NCBI GenBank assembly: GCA_009760855.2
Contig: WPIO01000011.1
Location: 8,278,501-8,342,500, forward strand
DNA from: Cristatella mucedo
Lineage: Eukaryota; Bryozoa; Phylactolaemata; Cristatellidae
Length of the DNA stretch: 64,000 bases
Direction of reading: 5' to 3'
In this document: one piece after another, positions 49,113-59,989 of the stretch
How the letters are laid out: each line of letters starts with the position of its first letter
How positions within the stretch are numbered: position 1 is the first letter of the stretch
The notes under the pieces: generated by a model
Told to the model about the DNA's origin: nothing
Seen by the model: the letters and a program-made list of their open reading frames with translations, nothing else
Database searches by the model: none
Made by a program: the position numbers and the translations under genes

Positions 49113-51230
49113 CGTTGACCTCGAGAAGCCGTCGCAGCATTCAGAGCGTGCAGATAGTAGGGCCGATGCCAACAGATGGGCGGCAGCAGGAGGAAGGCCC
49201 ACGTGCGCTGCGCAGATGCAGCGTGCACTGGGGTGCCGTTTATCCGCTGAAGCTCGCTCATAACAAAAGCTGCTGCTCAAAAGTTGCGGTACGCCGAACA
49301 ACAGGCCGCCGCTGCCGTGTATGGTCAGCGGACTCGGCGCCTGAAAGCCGTCATCGGATTCGTAACGCTGACTGCAAATCCGGACCCTGATCAGCTCTTA
49401 TAGTGACACGGTCGATGGATAAGCTTAGACTCACGACTCGTTCGTTGCCGCGCGCGATCGGCTTAAGGAGCCTGGACCTTCGCCTCTTGCGAGCGTCTGC
49501 TCGCGAGGCGGATTTTTGCAACGAGTTATTAGGGTTTTGAACTTGACACGTCACGCAAATCTGTTACGGGAGATTAGGAAATTTTCATAATCCAAAATCA
49601 GAAAATACGAACAACCGAAGGCGAACAGGTGCAGGTGGTCCGCTGCACAACCGAGTCCGGGAAATTTTAGTTCACATCTCGCTGGGAGCGGTACCGATGC
49701 GTCTCGATTTTTTGAGTCGCGTAATTCTAAAATGCAACCCGAATAAGCACGTCGACTCTTAATACACATTCTCATTCGCAGCCTTCACTACAATCCGAAG
49801 ACGACGCCAACTATTCGGTCTGACGGCATCTGTTACAGCGGAGCTATTGCCGGTAACTGAGGCAGCCCGAATACTTCCGCAGCTGTCTTACAACGATGCG
49901 AAGGCTGACCAATGAGAGCGCGCATTTAGAACCGATGCGTAGATGGGATTTGAAATTACACAGGCGGAGGTCATGAGCGCTTTATACAACGACAGAAAAA
50001 GCGACAGTTACGAAAAGCCTAGAAAACAGACTGGAGGGTAAACCTCAGCCTCCTTACACAGGCGCTAATATAAAATGGTAAATTAGCATTAGGAACTTCC
50101 TAAAAGTAAGCCACGTGGCATTCGGGTAGTCTACTATAATTCCATATCTTAGCTCGTGAACACCCGGAGTACCATGTGACGCACGATTGTGACTGGCTGC
50201 AGAACGAAGACGAGCGCAAGCCGTTCGCATAACCGCAGGAGCTGATCGAATCGCCATTTCCCTGCACTGGCGTGAACTTTCTCACGGCATTTTTTGCACA
50301 AACAATCAAATCTCTTCGGTCTCGGCAGCCGAACGCGGATCTCCCGTCGTCGAAGGCAAGCCTGAAAGTGACTGCGACGCTCTGCCCTATAGCACAACCA
50401 ACTCGTACGCCGCCTCGTCCATAGATTATCGCACAGCCGGCTCCTAGTCTTTTTAATTCCGGAATTGCGATCATCATGACATATCAATTCATAATGATTG
50501 ATCCGGCCGATTGAGCACGCTGCCATTTCGTCACGAGCAACTGTAACGAAGGCGACCCCAAGGGCGTGTCCGGCGCTTTGCGGCGCTCGACTGCCTGCTG
50601 ATTCGCCTGAACAGCCGCCGTGTTTCGTACCGAAAAGCATGCTCCGCCTCGTGCACGCGCTGACGGGAGCCGCCAGAGGGAATTGTTTGGATCGTGCCTC
50701 GCCCCCGTCAGCAGCAGCTCGTGCAGACGACGCCCCAGCGCGCCTACCTCGACTCTCGCGGTGACTGTTTACCCCATCGACCAGCGGCAACCGGCGCCAT
50801 CGCCACAGCACGCACACGCGATGCCGGCAGCGCCCCACTGCGCGTGCGTGCTGCCGCGCCGGCCTCTCCGGGCGCTCGGAGGCCGCCGCAGTCTGCCGAC
50901 GGCGACTAAAGCCGCTGTCGCGTAAGGAAACGCGGCAGCGGTATCGATGGGCAGCGGCGGCCGGCAGTCAGCTGGCGAGCGGCCTCGAAGGGGGCCCGCA
51001 CGTGCCGCCGAGCGTCTCGGAAGCTGCCGTTTACAGGCGAGGGCGACGATCGGCGGGCGATAAGCAGGTCCTTCATTCTTTCTCCTCCTAGATAGGGCTC
51101 GCCAAAGCAGCGTTTAAGCGGCCCCGCGGCATGGTTATTTTGTTCCTGCATCTTTTGGTACGTTCGAGCGAGCTCAGGAGGGCCTCCCACTGAAACGCCG
51201 GAATGCGATATCGTGCAATAATAATAATAT
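49113..51230. other. Intergenic; CpG-rich at 50.5-51.0 kb
   Basis: No gene supported. GC-rich overlapping frames at 50500-50940 could hide an exon (for example QQQLVQTTPQRAYLDSR before a GTGACT site), but there is no domain, homologue or consistent splice model. Confidence 0.35.
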
Positions 51231-51231
51231 A

Positions 51232-51415
51232 CTAGCTGATTCAACAGCCTCGTTTGCATAGCGCAGAGAAGAGCCTTAGCGGCTATCACCATCGCTAGCA
51301 GTGGGCAATCAAAGATGGCCCGCTGCAGTACTGGAATCCAAGCCCTGGGTCGTGAAGGGCGAACACCTTACCTCCTGGGCTAAGGTCCAGGGGCATCAGG
51401 ATTACGACGGACCAG
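51232..51415 (-). mobile_element. SINE-2 copy
   Basis: Minus-strand copy: GCTGATTCAACAGCCTCGTT, CATAGCGCAGAGAAGAGCCT, TAGCGGCTATCACCATCGCT, with a degraded head (GGAATCCAAGCCCTGGGTCG). Confidence 0.65.
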
Positions 51416-51631
51416 GAGATTTTTAGCAGTTCCTGAATTTCAAGCTAGAAGAACCGGAAGTGTCGAGTGCAATAATTAGTCCTCAGAGCTACTTGGTGGC
51501 TTCGACCTATTCGGTTATACTTGTGCGTTCGACGAGAGCGGTACGCTACGAGCCGGTGCTGCACGCTCGTGCCTCTCTGCTACACGCTCGTGCCTCCCGG
51601 TTTGAAAATGGCGTCTAAAAAAGACATATAA

Positions 51632-51686
51632 CTCATTGGTATAGCACCCTGGGAGAACTTAATCTCTATTCACGTATTAGAAGAGT
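51632..51686 (-). mobile_element. SINE-1 tail fragment
   Basis: TATAGCACCCTGGGAGAACT then TAATCTCTATTCACG. Only the 3' part remains, adjoining the LINE fragment on its right. Confidence 0.6.
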
Positions 51687-51689
51687 AGT

Positions 51690-52200
51690 CTTGTTGTCCA
51701 GCCGCACGCTTCGGGTGTTCGATGAGTAGGAGTTCGGTTTTATCGTCGATTAAAGGAATCGGACGAAATCGGTTTATGTGAACTTTCAGAAATCCAGAAT
51801 CGAATGTTAGAAAGGTAAGCAGTCAGCTAACCAGTTGCTACGGCAGATTCTATCGGCTTAAATGATGACTACAACTGGGTATCGTCAGCATAGAAGTTAT
51901 AGCTGATCCCATGGGCCCGAATAAGTTTTCCCAGAAGTTGAGTACAAATGGAATACAGCAAAGGACCGAGAACGAACCCCTGCGAAACTCCACAGGTGAT
52001 TGGTCTGGTGGATGAGACTCGACCCCACTCCCAGGACATGGATTGAACACGGCGGGACAAATACGATTTGAACCACGCCAGTGGCTTGTCGTCTGCCAGA
52101 TCGATCGTTGTTCTCAATCGTTTTAAGTGGGATATCGTTATAAGTAGTGTCCAAAGAGCCGACAGATCCAGCATGGCCGTGGCAGTAACATTTACCATAG
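51690..52200 (-). mobile_element. L2/CR1-type LINE fragment with RT palm
   Basis: Minus-strand frame at 51869-52198 shows degraded RT motifs: LDLSALWTLL (from AAFDT), WFKSYLSRRVQS, CGVSQGFVLGPLLYSICTQL and an intact FYADDTQL. Spacing and wording differ somewhat from LINE-A, so it may be a third subfamily. Confidence 0.75.
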
Positions 52201-52204
52201 CGGT

Positions 52205-52720
52205 TGCTGCAGAGAAAGTCGCCGGTTACAGGGAGAAAAGCAGTTTCAGTGGAGTGGTATAGCTTGAATCCCGATTGAAATTGTTCTAAGCTGCTTAGCG
52301 AAATCTTCTCAAGAAATTACAGCACGAAGTCACAACGTTTCTTCGACTCAAACTTTTGCTCATCGAGGGAAATCAAGGCAATTTCGTCGTCGGCGCCTGT
52401 CGGGGGGGGGGGGCGCGAAGGAATAGAGGCTGCGTAAGTTGTTGCGTAAGTTGTTGCCTCGCTGCACGGGGCGCATGCACCCCCCCTCCACTACTGTCCC
52501 CTACTCCTGCGGATCAGCCATATTCTTAAGAGAGAAGCAAGTCATACAGCAAAGAAGATATTGCTGGTCCAGATTCCAATTTAACAGATACAGCTGAGGT
52601 AAAGCCATAATTTCCCAACCGCAATAGCCTCAACGATCTTATCCATGACCTTGCTTGGCCTTGCCAAGTCCAATGCTGAGCTTGCGACTTCTAAGCTCAA
52701 GTAATGAAAATTGTTGGATT
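52205..52720. other. Intergenic, nothing recognised
   Basis: Contains a 12-base G run near 52402 and a short direct repeat TTGCGTAAGTTGTTGCGTAA. No gene identified. Confidence 0.45.
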
Positions 52721-52727
52721 AGTGTAA

Positions 52728-52893
52728 ATAAAAAAACCAGCATTCATTTCTACAGAGCCCTACGAGAACTAAATCTATACCCAGGCGCTTCACATGTGCC
52801 ACATGGCTCTCGCCCACGAACTCGTAAAAGTGAGCATCTTGACCTTGGTCATTAAAAGCAAGCACATTAACACCCTAGGCCAACCCAGGAAAG
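52728..52893 (-). mobile_element. SINE-1 copy, old
   Basis: Diverged minus-strand copy: CAGAGCCCTACGAGAACTAA, CCCAGGCGCTTCACATGTGC, CTCTCGCCCACGAACTCG and an altered head ending ACCCTAGGCCAACCCAGG. Confidence 0.7.
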
Positions 52894-53078
52894 TAAGATC
52901 AGAGACAACGTCACCAACGTGTCTTGACTTTTAAGTAAATACAAATTAATTTTGATCATTTGCTGCTCTTTCTGACAACGCGTAGTAGCAAACGTTTGTA
53001 GGGAAAACCCCTCATTTTCTACACTTCTTAGGCACAAGCAATTACAAAATAACACTTACTATCCAGGGACAAAAATTG

Positions 53079-53160
53079 TTACACGGTATTATTTACTTAC
53101 CCACGAGTCTATACCCGTGTTACACGGTATTATTTACTTATCCACGAGTCTATACCCGTC
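53079..53160. repeat. Tandem duplication, about 41-base unit, two copies
   Basis: GTTACACGGTATTATTTACT, then (C/T)CACGAGTCTATACCCGT, occurs twice in direct succession with a single-base difference. Confidence 0.9.
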
Positions 53161-54163
53161 AAAGATCCCAAAAAACTTGTTTGAGCCGCTCAGGTTCTCG
53201 GAGTAACTAACACCGTTGGCTGCTGTCTCGCTGGCTGAGAGGACTCGGCTTGAGCACCCTTTATTGAACGATCTATAAGTTAGGGCTAATGACTGCACAC
53301 TCCTTGTATGTATCTACATTTGAAAACAACTGGCAGCAGCTTGGGCTTGGAGTTCATAAAATAGCGACGACACCTAATTAAGTTTGTGCATCACCGCCAA
53401 AAATGTGCACCAAGCTTAGAACAGTGATGGAAGCTTCGCGTCGGGTGCCTATCCTGCTTGTATGGGGGAAGCGATACAGGGAGTGTTTCGGCCTACCACT
53501 ACACCGATTCAACATTCGCAGTCCTGTCACAATCTCAGACCAAGACACGGCAGTTACAGTACAGCACAGGGCTCGAAAAGACCGACAGTAAAGATCGCTC
53601 GCACGACATAGACGACGAGATTCTGTAGCCAGTATCTATCTCGTCTTGACGACCAAAGTAGAGTGCCTAGGCGAGTCGTTGCAGTTGGATTGCCTGGCTG
53701 ATCCGTCTGGGATACATGCACAGGCAATGCTCAAAAAACTCAAGGCGGACCTTGCAATGAACTCGTCGCTCGCCTGGCATTCGCTCCAACTTGATCCAGT
53801 AAATGAGTGAGAAACCGAAGAGAGTCACCGAACGACAGCTGAAGGACACCGAAGTACAGCTGAACTAGGCGTTTCAGCGGGCTGAAGGCCAAGTCCAGCC
53901 GAGCACAGCCACATGGAGTGAGGCGCATCAGGTCGGTTGGCCGACGAACGCCTACAGCTGGTGCCCGGGAACACAGCCGGGACCGAGGCGATAAGCCTGC
54001 ATCGCGTAGCTCCACCATCTCGAGCGAGCGAAGCGAAGCACGCGAGCGAGCGAGGGAAGAGCTGAACATTGCTTTCGGAGTGTAACAAAATTACTCTTAA
54101 GCAGGCCAGCCAGCGACGAAACGCGACATACGTCCAGTAGCAGCCGACCTTTCACCTCGTGAT
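53161..54163 (-). other. Region downstream of the mTERF-like gene
   Basis: No further gene recognised. On the minus strand an AATAAA (TTTATT at 53260-53265) is the first canonical polyadenylation signal I see after the stop at 54164, about 900 bases away. Assignment to that gene is weak. Confidence 0.35.
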
Positions 54164-55612
54164 TCACTTCTTCTTCTGGCCTTGACTCTTGGATTTCTTT
54201 CGATGCTCTCTCTGGCGATTACGAATCATCTGGAACATGTTGGGCTGGTCGGCAAAGTAGACGAGCGCGTTGAGCAGCTTGAACCCGTCGCCGCGCAGCG
54301 CCTCTCGCTTCTCCGTCGGCAGCGCATCGACGCGCGCAGCTGCGGCCTCGATGTCGGCGCAGGCGAACGACAGTGCGCATGGCACTCGAAGCACGTCAGC
54401 CGGCTGCACGCCCATCGAGCCGAGCAGCGCTGCTCGCTCGCGCGCGTCGTCCGTGTCGAGCATGTGCATGGGCCAGAGCGACTGCGATGCGGCGGCCACG
54501 CTAGCTGCGTCGCAGCGCAGCACGGCGGCGAGCTCGGCGTGCCGCTCGGCGATGCTGCGCTTGCTCGCGCTGTGCGTGATCCGCCCGTAGAAGGCCATCG
54601 TGTAAAGCTTCATCAGCGTGACGGGCTGCACATTGGCCTTGCGCAGCCGCACCACGGACGCGGCGATCTGCTCGATGCCGAACGCGAGCACGTTGCTCTG
54701 AGCGCACAGGTCGCGTGGCGTCGCCTCCACCTCGGGCTGCCGCCGGAGCAGCTCGATCTTGTCGAGCAGCACGGCGGCGTCCTGCGCTCGGAACGGCTGC
54801 ATGGCGTCCAGCTCCGACACCGAGGCGACGCCCATCGCATCGGCCAGCATGGATCGGACCGTCGTGGCGGGTACGCCTCGCCAGCGCCGATAGGCTCCCG
54901 CGTCGCCGGATGGGAAGCCACCGCTGCCTCCGCCGCCGTCGAGCATGGCGGCGACGTTTGCCGGGGTGACGGGCTTGTCGTCGAGCAGGAGCAGCGACAC
55001 GGCGAGGCGCACGTCATTGGACGGATGCGAGAACAGGCTCGGCACGCTGACGATCGTGGCCACGTCGGTGGCTCCCTGGTCGTACAGCGAGCCCACAATG
55101 TCCATCAGGGCTCGCTGCTCGAGCGAGATCACTCGGCCGCCGTGCTCGAAGTCCACGAACAGCCGGCGCACGACCTCGCCTCCGAGCGCCGCCGCCACGA
55201 CACTCGCCGTGGGCCGCTTCGGCTTGTTGACGGCAGCTGCCTCGTTCCCGCCGCCGCCCTCGGGCGACAGCGCGCTTGCGTTCCCGCCGATGCCGATGCT
55301 TCTGGATCGCAGTGCACCGCTGCGCTCGCCCGCTTTCGACGGCCGCCGGGACTCGGAGCTGGCCTTTGAGCGAACCTCCCCGCTGCTGCTAGCCGCTGCC
55401 TTCTCCTCCTCTTCCTCTGCAGCTGCGCTCGGCGGTGCCACTCGAAGCCGCCGCTCGGCGCCGAGTGGTGGTGCGCCGGATGACGAATCGGAGCGCTGCT
55501 GCAGCTGCACGGCAGCTACTGCAGCAGCAGCGCCGCCCCGCCGCCCGGTCGCGGCAATGCAGCTCTGCCAGAGCAGCAAAGCAGAGCGGCAGGCTCGAAG
55601 TGATGCGGCCAT
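54164..55612 (-). CDS. Putative mitochondrial mTERF-like repeat protein
   Basis: Intronless 482-residue frame. The first ATG is at 55612 and encodes MAASLRACRSALLLWQSCIA, an Arg/Ser/Leu-rich presequence of mitochondrial type. The open frame upstream begins only with GTG and has a stop near 55703, so this start is preferred. Residues 25-140 are low-complexity (Ala, Ser, a Glu run). Residues about 150-465 are helical, with at least three segments of the mTERF type (hydrophobic helix, Gly, Pro, hydrophobic helix): near 169-215 (SLYDQGATDVATIVSVPSLF), 298-340 and 393-432 (LLGSMGVQPADVLRVPCALS). The tail is strongly basic (RKKSKSQGQKKK). mTERF proteins bind mitochondrial nucleic acid or ribosomes. 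The assignment rests on pattern, not on a close named homologue. Confidence 0.6.
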   Translation of the reverse strand: MAASLRACRSALLLWQSCIAATGRRGGAAAAVAAVQLQQRSDSSSGAPPLGAERRLRVAPPSAAAEEEEEKAAASSSGEVRSKASSESRRPSKAGERSGALRSRSIGIGGNASALSPEGGGGNEAAAVNKPKRPTASVVAAALGGEVVRRLFVDFEHGGRVISLEQRALMDIVGSLYDQGATDVATIVSVPSLFSHPSNDVRLAVSLLLLDDKPVTPANVAAMLDGGGGSGGFPSGDAGAYRRWRGVPATTVRSMLADAMGVASVSELDAMQPFRAQDAAVLLDKIELLRRQPEVEATPRDLCAQSNVLAFGIEQIAASVVRLRKANVQPVTLMKLYTMAFYGRITHSASKRSIAERHAELAAVLRCDAASVAAASQSLWPMHMLDTDDARERAALLGSMGVQPADVLRVPCALSFACADIEAAAARVDALPTEKREALRGDGFKLLNALVYFADQPNMFQMIRNRQREHRKKSKSQGQKKK

Positions 55613-55864
55613 GAGCTTCGAGCACTGGGGCTCAACCTGCACGGGTAAGCGCGCCAGCGTGGTCGTGTCGTTTACAGCGCCGGCATCTTGCACTCGGCAG
55701 TTTTACACCGTTTGCTGGCCGAGACGCAGCCTCACAATCGGCAAGAGCGGTAGAAAACCACCTCCGGAGAGACGACTTAGTGCAGAGTGATATGCAAGGC
55801 GGCACAGCAGCCCGACCGACTGATGAACCGGATGTGCTGCCCTTACAGCATGCCCGGGCTAAGC

Positions 55865-56530
55865 CAGTTCTCCGGTGGTGGTGCGACTCGAGAGCAAAGT
55901 GGGCAGCATTTCAGATGAATGAAGGCCGAAGCATGAACAATGAAGGACCTTAAAGGTGAGCGAAATCTTGAAATCGACACACTGCCTGATGGGTAGCAAG
56001 GGCAGATTGGTACTTTCATAACAGACAAGCCAAGCTGTCCAATTTTGTAGCACTGTATGCATCTGCCGGGGGGGGGGGTTAAGGCGCTTCCCCTTGACGA
56101 CCGAGGTCGTGGGATCGAGCCCTTCGGCACATGAGAAGCGCCACGATTGAGATCCTATTCCATAGGCAAGAAGACCTGCAAATTTTGAGTCACTCAAGTC
56201 TGGCCTAGAGGCCACGTCACTAATGCTTGGACCAGCTTGGCTGTGGTATCCTTAACTAGGCTGGCCCGAATTTTTGAAATGGTACGTAGCTGAAAGTGGT
56301 CAGACTTAATTGCACAGGTGGCGGGATCTAGCTGAACGTCACGTCGAAACAGGACAGCCAGATTAAGTGAAGAGGCAACAGGTGACACTTCAGCCAGGCT
56401 AATGTCGAATGTGTGCTTTTCAAATTTCTCACCTAACATTTAACGTTTGCCCATAACCAGTAAGTTTTTTTTTATCGACATTCAGGTTGAACGTTTGCCC
56501 ATAACTAATAAGTTTTTTTTATTGACATCC
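55865..56530 (-). mobile_element. Old LINE-A fragment with nested SINE
   Basis: Minus-strand relic: coding pieces with QNWTAWLVC and SASISPVESARN-like segments (SLAEVSPVASSLNLAVLF), and the DNA for NLLVMGK (TTGCCCATAAC). The 5' end has a tandem duplication (AACGTTTGCCCATAAC followed by TAAGTTTTTTTT, twice, at 56441-56525). A SINE-1 is inserted at about 56070-56165. Confidence 0.7.
56070..56165 (+). mobile_element. SINE-1 fragment nested in LINE-A
   Basis: GGTTAAGGCGCTTCCCCTTG, GACCGAGGTCGTGGGATCGA (box B), GCACATGAGAAGCGCCACGA, TTGAGATCC. A run of ten G replaces the start of the head. Confidence 0.7.
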
Positions 56531-56789
56531 AAGTTGCCTTATTCTGCTTTGTATCTATATAGTTCAATGAGTGATGATTCATAAGCAGCAGGTCATCATG
56601 TTTCGAAAAGAAATTTAGTCAACTTCTTTAGTTTGTCCACCAAGCTCGACCTTGCACTCATAACATGTAGCTGAGCTGCCAACAGCATTGATCTGTCACT
56701 CCAGCTTTCGCAAGGCGATATGTGCTAGTCAACTTTTGGTTTCCCCTTAAGTTTTCTCATAGCAGCACGCTCTATGACTGCTATACCTC

Positions 56790-57247
56790 CAGGCTCACCA
56801 CGGCTTGGCTCCTCCATACCTAGCTGAACTGCTGCACCAGTTTCAGCCTCTTCGCTCCCTCGGGTCTTGTGTGGACAATAAATTAGCTGTTCCATTCCTC
56901 CTCTTAAAGACCGTTGGCGACAGAAGCTTTAGCTCTGCAGGTCCTAGACTGTGGAACTCGCTTCCACAATTCTTATGCACCGACAACTACTCTCCTGCTG
57001 CCGACTATGGCTCATCCTTTTCAGCGGTCCTGAGCTGCTACTTCCATGCTATTCACTACCTCAACCGCTCTCCTGAATCTACTATGCTTCCCACTTTCTC
57101 TTTGTTGCGTGAGACAAAGTCTGCTGGCTACCGAATGCGTACCGTACCGAAAGCCGCTTAGGCTGTGAGTGCGCTATACAAAATTCTCCTGCGTAACACC
57201 CACATGGTCTTTATGACTTTGTGGAGTTACAGCCGGAGATACATAAC
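56790..57247 (+). mobile_element. LINE-B 3' fragment
   Basis: Plus-strand frame at 56805-57161 (PPYLAELLHQFQPLRSLGSC and on), a frameshift near 57145, then the LINE-B 3' end GTAACACCCACATGGTCTTT and ATACATAACATACAT. Confidence 0.9.
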
Positions 57248-57467
57248 ATACATGCACCCAATGCAGGAGGCACCTTGTGGAAAGCATAAACTTGCTTTAA
57301 AGCATGCTGCTGATTTAATACAGCTACACAAGTATGCCCGAGTACAGCAGAGCTCGACACGACTAATACTAGCCATCGTTGCCAATGACACTGAGCAAGT
57401 ACTTTTGAGTGCACGTCTACCTGTTCCTCGGAACTTGCGGCAGACGCTTGCATTAACGAGCGGCTGA
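57248..57467 (+). other. Open frame of unknown origin after LINE-B
   Basis: Plus frame with coding-like composition (KLALKHAADLIQLHKYARVQ, RLILAIVANDTEQVLLSARL) ending in a stop at 57465-57467. An acceptor-like AATGCAG precedes it. It could be an exon of an unseen gene or chance. No family recognised. Confidence 0.25.
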
Positions 57468-57627
57468 CAGTACTACTACCAATGCAGGCTTGTGAGCTTG
57501 TAGCTTCTGACTGGCATTTCGGTTTACCTGCGATAGAAAGCCCTTGTCGTGCAACCTTCTTGAGTCATGTCTATCTAGCATATGCGCATACGGACAAATT
57601 GAAAGGATATAAACATTGCGCAAGCGC

Positions 57628-57672
57628 GCACACGCACACACACACACACACACACACGCGCACACACACACA
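57628..57672. repeat. (CA)n microsatellite
   Basis: Imperfect CA repeat with two GCG interruptions. Confidence 0.95.
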
Positions 57673-57729
57673 TGTATACAGCACACGAAACAACGAGCGC
57701 ACATGCACACACGCCAGTGCTTCGGACAT

Positions 57730-58765
57730 CATAAATATGTGTTAGTACAACTCTTGCCTACCGGTTTTCAAAAGTTACGGGCTCAAGACTTAATGACTAA
57801 CAGGATCAAGCTGTTTTTCTGTCTCTTAGCACTATGATAACCCGTTGGAGTGCTTAGTGCTACACAAATCTTGCACACGGTTGTTCAGCTATTTTGGTGC
57901 AAAAAACGTACTCTTTCCCTTGATAAAATTTTTTTCAAAAATCTGGGGCACAAAGCATGAAGGAAGTATGGCAATAATTTGCTAGGACCTACAAATCTTC
58001 TCCAGGCGCTTCAAGTATCGGTCAAACGATGGTCGATTTGAATGTGCTTGGATGAGAATCTTCTATCCAGTAAGTAATAAAAGTCCACTGGAGAAGACCA
58101 AAGAGTGGATGGCATAGGGTCTGCAGGTAAGGAGCTCTTTTCACTGATCTTAAATAACGGTGCTCACCTGTTTTATGAAAACCATGGAAACTAATGCGAC
58201 CACAAAAGAGCATTACGAATAAGGGCGCCTTTATAGAGGGACAAGTGCACGAATATACGATTTGTTGAACGAAGAAGGAAGACAGCCACATATCAGTCAC
58301 ACAGTTAATATCCAGGAGTGAGACACTCAGCCTTATCAAGTAAATTAACCGTTTTGTAAATTTGCTTAGGATCTGAGCGACAAGAATACAGCTTGCTAGA
58401 AAAACAAAAAATAACCACGGCAACCTTCAGCTCTGGGTAGAGACACGAGTGCAGTCTTTGAACATGGCTCCATCGGTATCCAGACTCACTCTTCTTAAAA
58501 CGGCTTTCAAAAACGTTTTAAGCAAACAGGAATGCTTATCTTCGGCTCCTACAAAATAGCTTTAAAGGGACCGTCGAAGGCAACACATCCAAGGCTGAGT
58601 GAGTTGACAGCTTGAGGACACACAACTTGGGTTGCCGGCATTGTCTGGACGCAGATCAAGAAGACCTGCATTGCAAACGCACTAATCTTTTCCCCACTAT
58701 CGATGCATTTCACTTACTTTGCTGGACTAACTCGGTGCTCGATGTGTTCATAGAACCATCAAGAT
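57730..58765. other. Intergenic, possible decayed repeat
   Basis: Near 57985 the sequence CTTCTCCAGGCGCTTCAAGT resembles a SINE-1/LINE-A tail read from the minus strand. Otherwise no family or gene is recognised. A 133-codon minus-strand frame at 58022-58423 is hydrophobic and Cys-rich without a domain. Confidence 0.35.
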
Positions 58766-58769
58766 TTGG

Positions 58770-59420
58770 CTCATCTAGCATCACTCTAGCGTTGACTGCC
58801 AGTAATCTGGGCAGCAATTTCAAAATAACTAGTCATCGGATGAGCATCCCACCTCCGCCGGCAAGCGGCCTACTTTAAACTAAGCATTGCCAACTTAGGG
58901 CCTGCTTAGACAAGGCGACAACAGCCAAACTAGTTCACGGGTTCGCCGTGACATCGCATCTAGATAATTGCAATTCCTCGTGTTCAGGACTCCCGGCCAG
59001 TGCCCTTTGTCGTCAGCAGCTGGTGCAAAACTCAGCAGCTTGTCTGGTCAGTCATCTAAGGGGTAGCCACCACCAGCTCACACCACCTCTGTTTGAGCTT
59101 CACTGGCTGCCTATCAAGCATTGAGTCGATTTGGCTCGTAGGTCGCTTTCACCAGCCTACCCATACAACCTCCTTGCTCCTCCAGTCACTACTCAGCTTC
59201 CAGTCGCCCCTTGCTCGAACTAGATTGAAATCTTTTAGCGATCGGTCCTTCAGCTCGCATGCTCCCAAAAGTCTGAACTCGTTTTCAGCTACGGTCACTA
59301 TCTACAACGACCTTACACCATTTAAGTCTCAGCAAAAGACATCTTTTCTTGTTCACTTTCCCTTTGCACCGGTGAACCTGTACTTTTTGTTCATGTGCGC
59401 TTTTCACCCTTAGCTGAGTA
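58770..59420 (+). mobile_element. Old LINE-A fragment
   Basis: Plus-strand relic with broken frames: ASSITLALTASNLGSNFK (from the SASISPVESARNLGVIF segment), KLVHGFAVTSHLDNCNSS, LVQNSAACLV, LHWLPIKH followed by a stop, and a FSDRSFSSHAPKSLNSF segment. Confidence 0.75.
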
Positions 59421-59689
59421 CGATTCAGTGAATGTTATTAGACAGAGGCCCAACGAACCGGTGGCAGTGAGTCTTTTTGTTTGCTTTTGCATGCTGAACT
59501 AAGCTTTATACCAATGCGCTTTTGCATGATTGTCTAAGTACGATACCATTGATATCATTTACCTAAGGTTATTGATTCTCTTGCACTTGAGTTTTCAAGA
59601 GCCTGGATAGAGCAGACATACCCTTAGCAGGCTATACGAATGACTTGCTATTAGTACTATTGTGATTATTACCAATGGTAAACAAGATT

Positions 59690-59900
59690 GTGCAGTTACC
59701 TGAGACAGTGATCAAACATACATGTGGTCATTCGGGCAAATATCCTTGTGATCACGAGGTCCAACATATGGCCACCAATATGAGTTGCACGAAAAGCGTG
59801 TCGCACCAAGCCAAAAGCCTCCAGGCCGTCAAGAAACAAGCGCACCTGACTGGGAAGGTTTATAAACTTTCCAGAAAGCAAAAATGGCCTGTCGCACAAG
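59690..59900 (-). mobile_element. LINE endonuclease fragment
   Basis: The minus-strand frame includes VRLFLDGLEAFGLVRHAFRA and HIGGHMLDLVITR. This is the end of the apurinic-type endonuclease domain of L2/CR1 LINEs (GHTLDLV(I)TR-like). It is the only part of the endonuclease seen in the window. It lies on the 3' side of the neighbouring minus-strand LINE-A, so it is a separate insertion or a rearranged piece. Confidence 0.75.
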
Positions 59901-59989
59901 AAGAATTTGGCACGGAACTCTGAAAAGTCTTTGTAAACAAGGCCAGACTATCGCTTGGGGGAATGTTGAGCACTAGCGTAAACATAATA

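Noticed and set aside
51869-52198. Independent cellular gene with RT motif
   Set aside because: YADD and flanking motifs are those of L2/CR1 LINEs and the frame is decayed, so it is a LINE fragment.
54182-55369. 395-residue plus-strand ORF
   Set aside because: Antisense shadow of the mTERF-like gene. It has no presequence or domain, and its His/Arg-rich composition is typical of the complement of Ala/Leu-rich coding DNA.
55613-55693. Upstream extension of the mTERF-like protein to 55693
   Set aside because: That codon is GTG, not ATG, and a stop lies just upstream. The ATG at 55612 begins a good mitochondrial presequence.
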